This document shows, in pieces, positions 9,821 through 21,228 of a DNA stretch of 64,000 nt (the first letter of the stretch is position 1; every line of letters starts with the position of its first letter). The position numbers were made by a program, and so were the translations under genes. The DNA is from Symbiodinium natans (Eukaryota > Sar > Dinophyceae > Suessiales > Symbiodiniaceae): the NCBI GenBank assembly GCA_905221605.1, contig CAJNDS010000557.1:1464579-1528578 (forward strand), written 5' to 3'. Below the pieces are notes generated by a model, which searched no databases, was not told where the DNA came from, and saw only the letters and a list, made by a program, of their open reading frames with translations.

Positions 9821-9909
9821 ATCCAGTCGTACTACTATGTCAACAACCTCTTGCTGCTCCTCTCTCTGGGTAGCTTCCTGCCCTTCCTGAGAGTGGCCAC
9901 TCGGCGAGT
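9821..9909 (+). CDS. Candidate exon encoding a membrane helix
   Basis: The frame reads IQSYYYVNNLLLLLSLGSFL then PFLRVATRR: one strongly hydrophobic helix closed by positive residues, as at a cytoplasmic membrane boundary. GC3 is high. The likely acceptor is the AG at 9818 in ccctgag. Read as part of one polytopic protein with the neighbouring exons; the family is not recognised. Confidence 0.65.
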
Positions 9910-10877
9910 TGTTGTAAATCCTACATCCTGAGCCTCATAAGCTCTACATACCAATCCTCTTACCCTAAGGAGGGTTTAGGGTTTAAGGGGTTTACCTTGC
10001 ACACCCCAACCCTCCCCCCTAAACCCAATTGGTCATTGGTCAGGCGGGTGTGTTTGTTAGGGTTTGGGGTTTAGGGTTTAGGGGTTCAGGGCCGAGGCGT
10101 GGGCTTGACCTTGTTTAGAAGGGCCCCCGCGGGGTTCAAATCAGGTTTCCTTCTCATCGGGTTTCAAGAGGCTGCGGTGGGCTTGGGATCCGAGTTCGCC
10201 CGAACCCACAAACCTTAAACCCTAAGCCCTAAACCCTAAACCCTAAACCCTAAACCCTAAACCTGGGATGGTTTCGGGTTAAGCGGTGAAGCCTGAAGGA
10301 CTTTAGGATTCAAGTTCCGTGTCGGGATTCGGGATGTTCAACCTCCAAGGCCACCAAAGGTAATCTCCCAGATGCCAATCAGGCCTACGACCACAGCCCT
10401 TGAAATCAAAAGTCTCGCATATGATAATATGATAAGACCACAAGTAGATGAATGTCCATGCTTCGTCGCCTAAATTTTTCAACATATATATATATATACA
10501 CATGCATGCATTGCGCCTTGTGCCCTAAACCCGAAGCCCTCAGCCCTAAGCCCTAAGCCCGAAGCCCTGAACCCTAAACCCTAAACCCTAAACCTCATGC
10601 AGTCTCTAGACACCCCATGAGCCCCCCCCCCCCCCCCCTGTGTGCTGCCAAGCCTTGCGGAGTCTCGTAGCTCAGACTGCAGAGAGGTGCCTGGAGTTGA
10701 CCAAGCCGAAGCCTAGAACTCCCGTTGGGGTTTAGGGTTTAGGGTTTAGCGTTTAGGGTTTAGGGTTTAGGGTTGGGAGTTGAGGGTTGAGGGTTTAGGG
10801 CTTAGGGCTTTGGCTTTGGAAGTACCCAAGACCTTAAAGCCTTAAAACCTAAACCCTCCATCCGCTCTGCTTTACAG

Positions 10878-10940
10878 CAAGGTGTACAAGCTGTGGACCT
10901 ACATCCCCTGTCCACCCATGGCCACTTGGCTGTTTGAGGG
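10878..10940 (+). CDS. Candidate exon, membrane-protein gene
   Basis: A good acceptor (ctctgctttacag) leads to a frame reading KVYKLWTYIPCPPMATWL. Aromatic-rich and compatible with a loop or membrane edge. G-rich DNA follows; the donor is not resolved. Confidence 0.55.
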
Positions 10941-11358
10941 GTCTGGCAGTCGGCGAGACTCTAAACGCTACCGAAACCCCAAACTCTAAGCCCTCAGCCC
11001 TAAGCCTTAAGCCCTCAGCCCCAAGCCCTAGTAGGCCCTCAGCCCTAAGCCCTAGAAGCCCCACAAGCCCTACACCACGGATGAGCCTGTGAGCTTGAAT
11101 ATGTTTAGGCTTCTGTTCTTCCGCGCCATTACGGTTCGGGGAGGCCCTGACCCTTTCAGCTTGGTTTAGGGTTTAGGGTTTGGGGTTTAGGGTTGAGCTT
11201 TGGTTTTGGGTTTAGGGTTTAGGACACTAAATCCTGCGCACGGAGCCCTAAACCCTATACACTCCTTATACCCTTAACCCTCAAAATCAACAAACTCTAC
11301 GCACACCCTTCAGCCCCCAAGCCCTTAGCTCTGTAAGTTTCGGATGCTTTGGGTGCAG

Positions 11359-11448
11359 ATGGACACTCAGGCATCACTGATTTCCAACGTGGCCTTGGTG
11401 CTGACGCTGGTAATGCTGCTCATCCTAGGCCGCGGGGATCAGGGGTGG
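11359..11448 (+). CDS. Candidate exon encoding a membrane helix
   Basis: Acceptor gggtgcag, then MDTQASLISNVALVLTLVML continuing LILGRGD. A clear single transmembrane helix with high GC3. The ATG is at the exon start but the context (acceptor, neighbouring helices) suggests an internal exon. Confidence 0.65.
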
Positions 11449-12661
11449 GGTTCAGGATATCGGAATATTTCATCGTTTAGGGGAAAGGGCCCGAAGCCTC
11501 AACCCTAAACCCGTTTGGGGTTGTAAGTGTAGATGGCTGAGACTGGGTTTGGAACCGTAGGTTGTGGGTGTTAATCAAGGTCACCAGGTTGCTAGAAGGC
11601 AAAAGCCAGGCGTGATGAACACGATTCACCAGAGCCACCCTTCTCAATCCTCGCGGCCTTAGTTTTCAAGGTTCTAGGATTTGGGTTCTTCGGACTTGCA
11701 CGGGGTCAAGCTGCATAGTAAGCACCATCATGTATAGAAGCCGCCGGGCAAGCCGTCCCTGCGATCAGGAATCAGGAGAGCGGCCTTTGGGGAAAGAACG
11801 CGCGAGTTGTCAACAGCACCACTAAAACCCACTAAGAGCGCAACTAAAACTTGTTTCGGTGCAGCCGCGAATCCTGTGCTCCAAAAGACGCATTCAGAAA
11901 CCCAACTATGGGCTAACCCCGAAACCCTAAACCAAAGGGTCAGAGGTTCCGTTTAGGGCTGAGGATCTCGGTTTTTTGTTAATAAGAAGCTCCTAGGCTT
12001 CATATAGGTCTCAAAGCCTTAAAATCTCTTTAGCTATCCCCGCAGTCCATGGCCGTGACTTATGTAGGGCTTGGGGTTTATGAGGTTATCGGGGTTTAGG
12101 GTTTGGAGTTTAGTCTGGGGTGTTGGAGTTCCCTCCCGCCTTAACTACAAAGACGGCTAACAACCCCAACCCCTAAACCCTAGACCCTAAACCCTAAACC
12201 CTAAACTCTGCAGGGTTTGGGGTGACCGATCCGATGCAGGATCGGGGACTTCGACGCAAGCCAACTCTTCGGCCAACGTCTTCCAGGCGTAGGGGCCGCT
12301 GTCGCCCCAAACCCCAAACCCCCCCCAAACCCCTAAATAAACCCTCCCAAACCCTAAGCCCTAAGCCCTAAGCCCAAACCCCTAAACCCTAAACCCCTAA
12401 CCCCCCCAAACCTCCAGACCTTAAGCCCTAAACCCAAACAAACCCTGAACCCTGAACGCGAACCCGAGATTGTCCCTGATGCCGGGGTTTGGGGTTCAGA
12501 GCTTCGGGTTTAGGTTTTTTTTTTTTTTTTTTTGGGGGGGGGGGGGGGCTGCAAATGACATCGGCGCATGAACGCGGCTGCTCATCATCTTGTAGGCTTG
12601 CTTTCCTTGATACCATTGAACAACCGCGAAGGCCGTAGGCCTTGATGTCGGGGTTTGCCCG

Positions 12662-12757
12662 AAAGGCTCCTCTGTCCTATGGAGTAGCTTTCTGGGGTAT
12701 CGTATACTTCTCTCCCCTATGAGTATCCGCCTATACAGGAAGTATAACGGAGCCTTT
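12662..12757. mobile_element. Possible MITE-like element, family C
   Basis: A 96-base segment with short terminal inverted repeats (AAAGGCTCC / GGAGCCTTT) and internal GTATAC/CTATAC words. No coding. A larger segment with similar ends lies at 35689-36044. Confidence 0.4.
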
Positions 12758-12796
12758 AGGGTTTAGGGTTTAGGGCTAGGGCTTAGGAGTTCGCAG

Positions 12797-12883
12797 GTCT
12801 ACATCTACGCCATGATGATATGGCCCTGGCTGGTCTTGACTTCCGTGGTTTCGCGGCTCTTCATCGAGAGACAGGCCCTTGAG
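12797..12883 (+). CDS. Candidate exon encoding a membrane helix
   Basis: Acceptor gttcgcag, then VYIYAMMIWPWLVLTSVVSR and LFIERQALE up to a TTTAGGG array. Hydrophobic helix followed by charged residues. Strong GC3. Here the upstream flank is G-rich, an exception to the usual order. Confidence 0.65.
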
Positions 12884-12930
12884 GGTTTAGGGTTTAGGGT
12901 TTAGGGTTTAGGGTTTAGGGTTTAGGGTTT
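12884..12930 (+). repeat. TTTAGGG array abutting an exon
   Basis: Starts at the 3' edge of the exon at 12797-12883. Confidence 0.95.
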
Positions 12931-14090
12931 CCTCTTCGGGTTGTTTCCAGGGTTTGGAGTTAAGAAGCCTTGGGAGCTTAGGCCGAGAAACCCTAGAAGC
13001 CCTACAAACCCTGGAAGGCCCGGCAAGCCCTATAAGCCCTAAGGTGTTTACGGGGGTGAGTAGGGTGTAGAGTTGGGTTTGGTCATTTGGGGGGGGGGGG
13101 TTTGCGATATCGCACAACCTCTCATGCAACGACAATTATGTGGAAGATCCCCACCCTTTGTCCCCCGTGTTTAAATCCTTATTTCCTTGAGTTGCTTTCT
13201 TTGATTCGCCGTTGAAGTCACCCACCAGAAAGAAACCCAACTCAGATCAACTTCTGTTGGGGGCCTAAACGCGACGTGCGGGGATTCAGCTTGCAGCCAT
13301 AAGGTAGCCCCGTACTACTTCTTGCACTCTAAATCTACAGGTTGTATAATCTGCATGTTGGGATGGATTCGACCTGGGGAAAAAACGAGGTTGTCTCCCC
13401 CCAACCCCTCCACAAAAGAGTGAATAACAAACAACTCCACACTCCGCAAACCCCACGTGCCACAATTCAACCCTCAATCCGAACGAGCCCCTGGTAAGCA
13501 ACGCTTCGTCAAGGCACCGACCTGAACCCGAAAACCTTAAGTCACACCTGCTACACACACACTCACACACCAAACACCCTAAACCTTAAACTCCAAACCC
13601 GAGACACACACACTCACGCACAAGACCTCCGCAAACAGGCCGGACGAAATCCCTTCTCGCCTGTGAAGGCAAGGCTGCTCTGGGGGAGGGGGGTCGGTTA
13701 TAAGGCTAAGAGTTGCTTTTTCTTGAAATCATTAATCTTCAGGTCCGGGGAAAGTTTCTGGGAGTCTCTTTTTGGACTTTTGCGTACTTTCAAGTTGCAG
13801 GGGCTTGAGGGTTTAGGGGCTTCAGGCAGAGTCCTAAACTTCTGCGTGAACCTGATAGGGCCCTGAATCCTGGCATGCTCTTTCTACGAACCCTGCGATC
13901 CGAACCCTAACCCCTAAGGGCCCTCTGAAACTCACAGAAAACTTGCCTCAAGCAAATTGTCCACACCAAATCACCCTCAGTTAAGGAAGAAAATTCTCTA
14001 CCCTGAACCCTGAATCCCATTCCAAACCCCCCAAGCCCCAAATCCCAAATTCTGAACCTCAAAATGCTAGTTTCTAAAACCCTTAGACCT

Positions 14091-14173
14091 TGCCTGGGAC
14101 TTTTTTACCTACAGTTGAGGAGTAACTGCCCCTGAACTAGTAGGTATTTCTCATAAAACTGTAGGCAAAGAGC
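14091..14173. mobile_element. Partial family B inverted-repeat element
   Basis: Begins TGCCTGGGAC, TTTTTTACCTACAGTT and ends AACTGTAGGCAAAGAG, an inverted repeat resembling the ends of the element at 30033-30175, but the right terminus is cut short. Confidence 0.5.
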
Positions 14174-14564
14174 TAAACCCCGAACCCCAAACACTAAACC
14201 CTAAACCCTAAACCCTTGTGAAAGCCCTAAACCCTAAACACTAAACCATAGAAAGTTTAACCCTAAACCTCCCTAAGCCCGGGAGGACCTTCCAATTCTT
14301 GGTTTCTGCGGCGCGCTCTCGGGAGCCACCTGGGTTGGAATTGAGGGGTTTTGGGGCTTGTGGTTCCTATAGGGTTGTAAGGTTTATGGGGTTTTGACAT
14401 GAATAATGCAACCCACTGAGATAGCGTTGCTACATGCATCGCAAGAAAACGTATCATCATTATGCATGAACATGATGGTTTGAAGGATCATTGGACAATT
14501 TAACTGAAGGCAATGTCTGGCTTATCGGAGGTTCCCACGGCTTGGAGTGCCGTGGTATCCGGCT

Positions 14565-14880
14565 GCACCTGCCTCCCCTCCCAACCCAAGCTTGCTCTTT
14601 TAGCCTGCGCAAACTTGATTTGTAGAATTGTATAGAAATTATGATCATGCCCCCCCCCCCCCCCTCCCAACCTTGCTTTCTGACCCGTGCAAGCTTGCTT
14701 TGCAAAGAACATCAGCCCAGGAAGGTTGAATGGCGTTAAACACGTTGTTTGCTGATGAGATCTAGGAGTCTTCTCGTCCCCCCCTCCCCCCCTTCCCCCC
14801 AGCAACCGGCTTGTGCACAATGTGTATATATTTAGCTCGCGCAAGTTTGCTCTGCAATGAAGATTATGCCATGAAGAGAA
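14565..14880. repeat. Degenerate tandem repeat, about 100-170 base units
   Basis: Three imperfect copies sharing CTCCCAACC, a GCGCAAACTTG-like word and GATTATGCC-like ends, separated by C-rich runs. No coding meaning seen. Confidence 0.4.
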
Positions 14881-14938
14881 CTAGCATTTTACAAAGCATA
14901 CGAATCCTTTCCAAACTCGTCAGGCGAATGCTGCTAAA

Positions 14939-15090
14939 ATAGAGGTTTTCCTCCTATAATCGTAGCAGAAAAGGTTTTGCCTACTAAGATATACAGAAGA
15001 TAGAGGTTGTCCTATCAAAAGTAGAGAACGACAGGTTTTCATATGGCAGTATAGAGAAAATAGAGGTTTTCTTAGCACAGCCGAAAGAAA
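14939..15090 (+). repeat. Five-unit tandem repeat, period about 30 bases
   Basis: The word ATAGAGGTTTTCC or a close variant recurs at about 14939, 14969, 15000, 15030 and 15060, with divergent sequence between. AT-rich relative to the surroundings. Unit spacing is 29-32 bases. Confidence 0.7.
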
Positions 15091-16012
15091 TGGGACTCCA
15101 AAAGGGGCTGGCACAAAAACGGGTTTGACAAAAAACTTCCACCTCGCAGCAACAACCAAACAAACGCGGGGCCCCGCAGCAGCAGCAAAACGCCCCGCGG
15201 CAAAGTACGTAGCACTCTTACTGTGTAAGGAGAACAGGGGGATTATCAGATTTGGATTGGAAAAATTGGGTTTTGAAGGAGCTCAAGGTTCATCGTGGTC
15301 CGCAAAACTTCTAGGTTTCGAGGGCTGTGAGGGTTTTCGGGCTAACGGATTTCTAGGGTTACGAGGGGTTCCCGGGATGTAGGGTCTGACGCTTGAAGCC
15401 CTAAATTGGGCTTATTGAAATGGGCCCTACGAACCCCAAATATAGACCCCCAATAGAAGGGGCCCTTATAAAAAGGACCCCCAAAAGTGCCCCCAATTTC
15501 GGAAACCCCCAAATCTGTCAGGGTTCCGTGTCGAAATCAAGTTTTTCCCTGAGTTGTCTTTTTTTAACTTTACTTCAAAAGACGTGAATTTCAGTGTGCA
15601 GGCTGGCTTGGGGGTTTAGGATTTGTAATTAGGGTTTAAGGTCGAGGCGGGTGCGTGGTTGATCTCGGAATTCTGGAGGACTAGCATTTAGGGCTTGGGG
15701 GTTTTTGGGTTCTTGGGTTTGGGGTTTGGGGGGTTTGGGGTTTGGGGTGTAGGTTTAGGGGTTCAGAGTCTTCATTGGGACTGCCTGGGGCCCAACCCGA
15801 CCCTTTCTTCGGTAGGGTGCTGGTGGAGTTTGGGGCTTCGAGTTTAGGGCCTAGAATACTTTTCAGCCCTTTATACGCGCAAGGCGCTCTGGCGCCAGGT
15901 GCCGACGACGGAGTTTAGGACTTCGGGTTTAGACAGTCTAGAAGTTTGCCGTTTAGGGATCTTGTTTTGCCCTTAGCCTAAGCCTAAAAAACCCCTGTTT
16001 CTTTGTCCTCAG

Positions 16013-16095
16013 TCGCTCAGCCAAGGTAATGGCGTTTATGGCCCTGAAGAACCTGACCATCGTCGACTGCCTTGTGCTCTCTGCGCCCTTGGAGC
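16013..16095 (+). CDS. Candidate exon, membrane-protein gene
   Basis: An excellent acceptor (ctttgtcctcag) is followed by a frame reading RSAKVMAFMALKNLTIVDCL then VLSAPLE. High GC3, amphipathic to hydrophobic. Donor unresolved (TTGGAG then CATACA). Confidence 0.6.
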
Positions 16096-17135
16096 ATACA
16101 GGGGGGCTGGCTTTGGGGTGTTCGGGGCTTGTCGGCTTTTTGTAGGTTAGAGTTAGAGTTGAAGGGTTTTTAGATTTAGACCCTCAGGCCTTGACAAGAA
16201 AAAAGCCGCTTATACACCCTAAACCGTGGATTGAACATGCACAGACTCTCACAATCACGCGCCGTCCGGCAAGACGCCCTGAAACATCGGTTCAAAACGC
16301 CAATCAGCCCCTAAATCACCACAACTCCTCGTATGCCCTCGCAGGCTCGTGAAAAACCCCTGCTAAACCCGAAGCCGTACCTATCGGTGGTTGTGTCATA
16401 GTTTGCTTTGTCGGTCTTGTTTTGTTTCGGCTTTATAGTTCGCTGAAACAATGGTCGCGGGAACACAGTCTTAGATGAAAGTATCATGAAGGAACAGCCG
16501 AAAAGGCAATTCACAAACAGATGCCGATCGACTTTGGACCTGAGGCCCTAAAGCTTAAAACCCTGAACCCTAAAGCCCCCTGGTTTTGAGCCCCAGAGCA
16601 ACAACTGACACAACCTGAGCTGGGTTCTTCCTGCGGGCACTCAGGTTAGGTTACCACCATAAGGGTATTCTATCATCTTGCCAAATGTGTTGACACGAGC
16701 CAAATGAGTCCCAAGGCATCCCGCTCCTAGCTTACAACCATGTCTTGGAATTGTTCGGGCTTAGGGGAACCCTGAACCCTAAACCTTAAACCCTAAACCC
16801 TGAGCCGTAAGCCCTGAACCTCAATCCCTAAATCTGGGTTGAACTGCGTAGTGTGGGAGACTTCCCCGGCTGTGTTTTCAGAATGAATTTCAGCGACTAG
16901 CTTAGGGCTTAGGAGGGGGTAGGCCCTAAACCCCAAACCCTAAACCCTAAACCCTACAGTGCCTTAGAGTTTAGGGGCTTAGGCGTTTAGAGGTGGGTCG
17001 GGGGTTAGGCTTGAGGGTTTCAGGGGCCACACAGCCGGATCGCAAAGTCAATCCATCCTAGGCCCGAAGTAAGAGGGCAGGTTATTGGAATTCAGGTTTA
17101 GGGTTTAGGGTTTAGGGTTTAGGGCTTACTGACAG

Positions 17136-17205
17136 CCTTTGAGATCGTCGACAACATGATCGCTGCGGCTGTCGCGTCCCTGCTGATGGGCAAGCAGCGG
17201 CGGAG
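17136..17205 (+). CDS. Candidate exon, membrane-protein gene
   Basis: Acceptor ctgacag, then FEIVDNMIAAAVASLLMGKQ and RRR, ending AG before a canonical-looking GTGGGC donor. Helix followed by a basic patch (KQRRR), as at the inner membrane face. Almost every codon ends in G or C. Confidence 0.65.
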
Positions 17206-18502
17206 GTGGGCCCTGCAAACTCAACACGTTGACACTAAAGCCTTACTAGCTGAATGGATACACTTTACACTTTTTGGGATACTACACTTCAAAATCCCCT
17301 ATAGAACTGAAAGTGTGCACTTTTGGGGGGCCTATGAACTCAGCAACTAAGACTAAGAAGCCTTTTTTGTCAATTTCTGGCCGGTTTTGGGCTACCCTAA
17401 AGTGGACCAGAATTCAGTAATTTTGCGAGCCGCCCATGCACCAAAAACCTAAGCCCTAAACCCTAGACCCTAAACCCTGACGTCTACCCTACGTTGTGGG
17501 TTCTCTGGGTGTGGGCTTGAGACTCACCATCCGCAAGTCCTGACGTGGCCAAGATTCTGCCAGGGGATCTTGCCCCCGGCCCTTGGGTTCGCTCCTGCGG
17601 GGTTTAGGGTTTAGGGTTTAGGGTTTCGGAGGTTGAGGTTTTTAGGGTTTGATGCTCATCTTTTCACCTTCTCGGCATGGGTTCAAGAGGATCATAGTTG
17701 TGGCTTTTGTCACGAAGGATTTCAAAGGCCAACTCAAGCCCAGTACCTGGCCCCTGGCCACTCTAGTTCCCCGCATTTGTGGTTACATGTTGAGGGTTTA
17801 TAGCGCTCTGTATATGTAAGGCGGCGGGAACCCTGAACGCTGAACCTAGTCCCTATGCCTGGGCTCTTGTTAAGAAACAGAAGCTACCGTATGAAGGATA
17901 CTATGTTGCTTCATTATTTGTTGACGTACCAAAAGAATCAACACTACGCTAAACCCTAAACCCCTAACCTTAAAATCCTTCCTGGCAGGAGACACTTTCG
18001 GGCCATTAAGGTCTACGCCTTCATGTGCATCTTGTCTTAACCCTTCAGACCAGAGCCCTAACATAAACCCTAAAGCCTCGCAACCCCTAAGACCTGGACT
18101 CCACGGCTCAACCCCTAAGCCCAACCCCAAAACCCTAAACCCTAAAAACCCTAAAACCCGAAACCCTTAAAACCCAAACAGCAAACCCTAGAACCCCAAA
18201 ACCCTAAACCCCAATCCCTACACTCTGAACCAAGAATTCGGGAGGGGGGAAAACTTTGCTTCCGAGTGCAGTGTGGGTGAAACATCATTGCAGAACGGAT
18301 GGGCCCCCAGCCTATTTGGGGTTCAGGGTTTTAGGATTAGGGTTTAAGGGTTTAGGGTTTCGGGTTTAGGGTTCAGGGTTTAGGATGCTCCTTCCGACTG
18401 ATTTCTGGTGAAGTGGTGCCACAGCATTGCAAAACCCTCGGTAGGCAACCTGTTAATGAACCGCTTTTGCACCGAACAGCAGTGTCATCTATGCAGTACA
18501 TA

Positions 18503-18586
18503 CATCTATACAGACATACACATACACATACACATACATATACATATACATACACATATACATATACATACACATATACATATACG

Positions 18587-18624
<38 letters not shown>

Positions 18625-18640
18625 TATACATACATACACG
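18503..18640. repeat. ACATAC/ATACAT microsatellite
   Basis: Imperfect dinucleotide/hexanucleotide purine-pyrimidine tract. Open frames on both strands (HIHIHI, VYVYVY) are artefacts of the repeat. Confidence 0.95.
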
Positions 18641-18933
18641 CAAGCTTGTGCTATGTACACGTGTATATACGTTTCTTTGTGCACGCTCGTAGGCAGGCTA
18701 AGTCCCTTCAGCTCTTAAGTGTGTGCCGGCTTCGTATCTCACAAGGTGAAGGGTGCAGAATCAGGATCCGGTTCGGCTTAGGGTTGAAGGTTGCGGGTTT
18801 AGGGCCATTGGGGCCTTCGTTGCCAACAACACCCCGCATGCCCCCAGTTTTCTTTATTTCAACCCAAGGTGTTTTTGCAAAAGGACCCATTCGAAGTGGA
18901 TGGGCCCCCAGATGTCATGAAGATTGGGGTGCG

Positions 18934-19010
18934 GGGTTTAGGGTTTAGGGTTTAGGGTTTAGGGTTTAGGGTTTAGGGTTTAGGGTTAGGGTTTAGGGTT
19001 TAGGGCTTAA
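18934..19010 (+). repeat. TTTAGGG array
   Basis: About ten units, one shortened to TTAGGG. Confidence 0.95.
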
Positions 19011-19177
19011 CTTGCAAGTTGATATTCGCAAGCCGAGCACGGGGAAGTGGGCTTCAGAGCGTTCAGCCCTAACCCGAAACCCGAAACTCAAGCCTGAGCC
19101 TTCGGCCTAAACGTCTGCACCCTCAACTGCCCTGAAGCCTAGGACTTGTAAACCCAAATCCTGGCTTCCCGAACCTG

Positions 19178-19372
19178 AGCCCTAAACCCTAAACCCTAAA
19201 CCCTAAACCCTAAACCCTAAACCCTAAACCCTAAACCCTAAACCCTAAACCCTAAACCCTAAACCCTAAACCCTAAACCCTAAACCCTAAACCCTAAACC
19301 CTAAACCTTAAACCCTAACCCTAAACCCTATACCCTATAAACCTAAACCCTAAACCGCCCTAAACCCCTTAA
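19178..19372 (-). repeat. Long CCCTAAA array
   Basis: About 26 units, one of the longest arrays in the window, ending close to the acceptor of the exon at 19391. Confidence 0.97.
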
Positions 19373-19390
19373 ACCCATCCTGGATTTCAG

Positions 19391-19460
19391 AGGCGGCCTC
19401 ATCTTGCTGTACTTCTTGGGAGACACGGGGCTGTCGAACATGTCTCTGCCCCTCCTTGGC
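19391..19460 (+). CDS. Candidate exon, membrane-protein gene
   Basis: Acceptor ctggatttcag, then GGLILLYFLGDTGLSNMSLP with very high GC3. Hydrophobic start. A long CCCTAAA array upstream and G-rich repeat downstream. Confidence 0.65.
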
Positions 19461-19669
19461 ATCCCTTGGTGTTTTGGGCTTGGGCTTTAGGGTTTGGGGT
19501 TTGGGGTTTAGGGCGTTGGGTTGAAGGTTCAGGGCGCGACCCGAAACCCCTAAGGCAACAGGAAAGCCTAGAAGCTCCGACGAGGTTAGAGTTCAGGGTC
19601 TGAGGGTTTGGGGTTCGGGGTTTAGGCCTCAGCCATGTCGTGTCTGGCCTGACCATATCCATCTCAACC

Positions 19670-19830
19670 CTGAACCCCAAACCTCAAAGCCCTGAACCCC
19701 ACACCCCAAACCCTAAACCCCAAACCCCAAAGCCCTGAACCCCCCACCCCAAACCCTAAACCCCAAACCCCCAAGCCTTGAACCCCACACCCCAAACCCT
19801 AAACCCCAAACCCCAAACCCCAAACCCTAA
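19670..19830 (-). repeat. CCCCAAA/CCCTAAA array
   Basis: Mixed CCCCAAA and CCCTAAA units with a repeated longer block (CCCTGAACCCC), leading into the acceptor at 19839. Confidence 0.9.
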
Positions 19831-19839
19831 ACCTTACAG

Positions 19840-19935
19840 TCTTGGGCTTCTTCCTGTGGCAACTCAGGAGTTTCCCCCTCAACGAAGCCCATGTCCTCTT
19901 CGTGGTCTCGCGCTCCTACGATGGCATCCTAGGGG
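19840..19935 (+). CDS. Candidate exon, membrane-protein gene
   Basis: Acceptor accttacag (AG immediately after CCCTAAA units), then LGFFLWQLRSFPLNEAHVLF and VVSRSYDGILGG. GC3 is high. A hydrophobic segment, then a polar loop. A G-rich array begins right after, so the donor is at or near it. Confidence 0.65.
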
Positions 19936-19939
19936 GCCT

Positions 19940-20060
19940 GTTTAGGGGGTTTAGGGGTTTAGGGGTTTAGGGGTTTGGGGGTTTGGGGGTTTAGGGTTTA
20001 GGGTTTAGGGTTTTGGGGCTCGAGGATTTAGGGCTTGGGGGTTTTGCCGGGTTTAGGGTT
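19940..20060 (+). repeat. TTTAGGGG/TTTAGGG array
   Basis: Starts with TTTAGGGG and TTTGGGGG variants, then TTTAGGG. Downstream flank of the exon at 19840. Confidence 0.9.
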
Positions 20061-20380
20061 TGATAGGGCTACCCAAAGAGTCCACATGCACCTCGATCCT
20101 AGGGTTAACTTCCAAATACCTCTGAGTCTTCGGTCCTAGGTGGGCCTTGATTAGGGGTTTAGGGTCCGAGCGTCTAGGGCTTCGTGGGGTTGAGGACTTT
20201 CAGGGTCTAGAGTTCAGGGTTTCGGGTTTAGGACGTTAAGGGTTTGAGGGGTTTAGGGTTTAGACTTTAAGGGTTTGAGGGATTTCCGGCTTGGGACTTT
20301 CAGGGTTTGAGTATTGAGGGGTTTCGGGTTCGGAGGGGTTTAGAGTCAAACTTTGCCTTGGCTGACTCTTCCTTGCCGAG

Positions 20381-20434
20381 GCTTCTTCCTCGTCACGCGC
20401 TCGATCTACGTCAAGTGGAAGTGCCCGCCCTAAA
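20381..20434 (+). CDS. Candidate exon, possible C terminus of membrane protein
   Basis: Acceptor ccttgccgag, then GFFLVTRSIYVKWKCPP and a TAA provided by the first CCCTAAA unit of a long array. The C-rich (not G-rich) downstream flank and the stop make a 3' terminal exon plausible, but a hidden donor before the stop is not excluded. Confidence 0.5.
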
Positions 20435-20560
20435 CCCTAAACCCTAAACCCTAAACCCTAAACCCTAAACCCTAAACCCTAAACCCTAAACCCTAAACCC
20501 TAAACCCTAAACCCTAAACCCTAAACCCTAAACCTAAACCCTAAACCCCAAACACCCTAA
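20428..20560 (-). repeat. CCCTAAA array
   Basis: About 18 units. It overlaps the stop codon of the candidate terminal exon at 20381. Confidence 0.95.
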
Positions 20561-21228
20561 GCCCCAAACCCTGGTTCATGGTTTGGGGTGGGGGGTGTAA
20601 GGCTCAGGGACCCGAAGCCGAAGCCACCCTTGATCTCTTAGTATAAGGGGAATACCAAAAAGTACTACTACAAAGGCTTCAACCTTACTTGACCAAGCTG
20701 TCACAGCTTCGCGCAGATTCTGGAGTTGGGGCACTCGTAACTAGCCCCTATATCCCAAGCCGTAAACCTTAAACTCAAACCCATGAGGCCTAGAAGCCCT
20801 GCGCCCTGACCTCTATAAGCCTACCCACACCCTGACCCCCCTTGGGCAGGGTGTGCTTTCCAAGCCTTCGTCCTGACAAAACCCAGAGGCTTGCTAGGGA
20901 GTCACACTCGGACCATTCCGGACCCCTAAGCACGTACCCCCAAAACCCCTAAGAGGTTCCCTGAATATTCTCTGTAGCAGGTAGAGTCCCATGAGTGCTT
21001 GGGGTTGGGTTGCGATTTGCTTAGTTTTCTGGCTTTGAGGTTTATTGGTGGGATCCAGGGGCCTGCTTCTTTGAATGCATCTTTTGGGTGGCTCATAGTA
21101 TATGATTCTATATCAACTATATATATATATACACGCACACACCCTCAACGCCACCTTACACCTCAACACCTGAACGAAAGACCGAAGCTAGCGGGTTTAG
21201 GGTTTAAAGCTTCCATCCTATCACCCCA

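Larger units (their letters stand above)
12931..16012. other. Long non-coding stretch
   Basis: I see no well-supported exon. It holds poly-G and poly-C runs (13090, 14650), a partial family B element (14091-14173), degenerate tandem repeats (14565-14880 and 14939-15090), and short arrays at 14180-14265 and 15610-15760. Open frames at 13286-13573 and 14500-14844 (minus) lack splice context. Confidence 0.4.
17206..19390. other. Long intron-like stretch
   Basis: No confident exon. It contains CCCTAAA words (17450-17480, 17945-18200), TTTAGGG words (18315-18390), an ACATAC microsatellite (18503-18640) and large arrays at 18934-19010 and 19178-19372. A short open frame near 17553-17595 (ILPGDLAPGPWV) is too weak to call. 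Confidence 0.4.

Noticed and set aside
14939-15090. CRISPR-like repeat-spacer array
   Set aside because: Units are degenerate, only about 13 bases are shared, there are no cas genes, and the context is eukaryotic.
18373-18718. ORFs of 94-103 codons over the ACATAC repeat
   Set aside because: Pure microsatellite translation (HIHIHI, VYVYVY, THTHTH).
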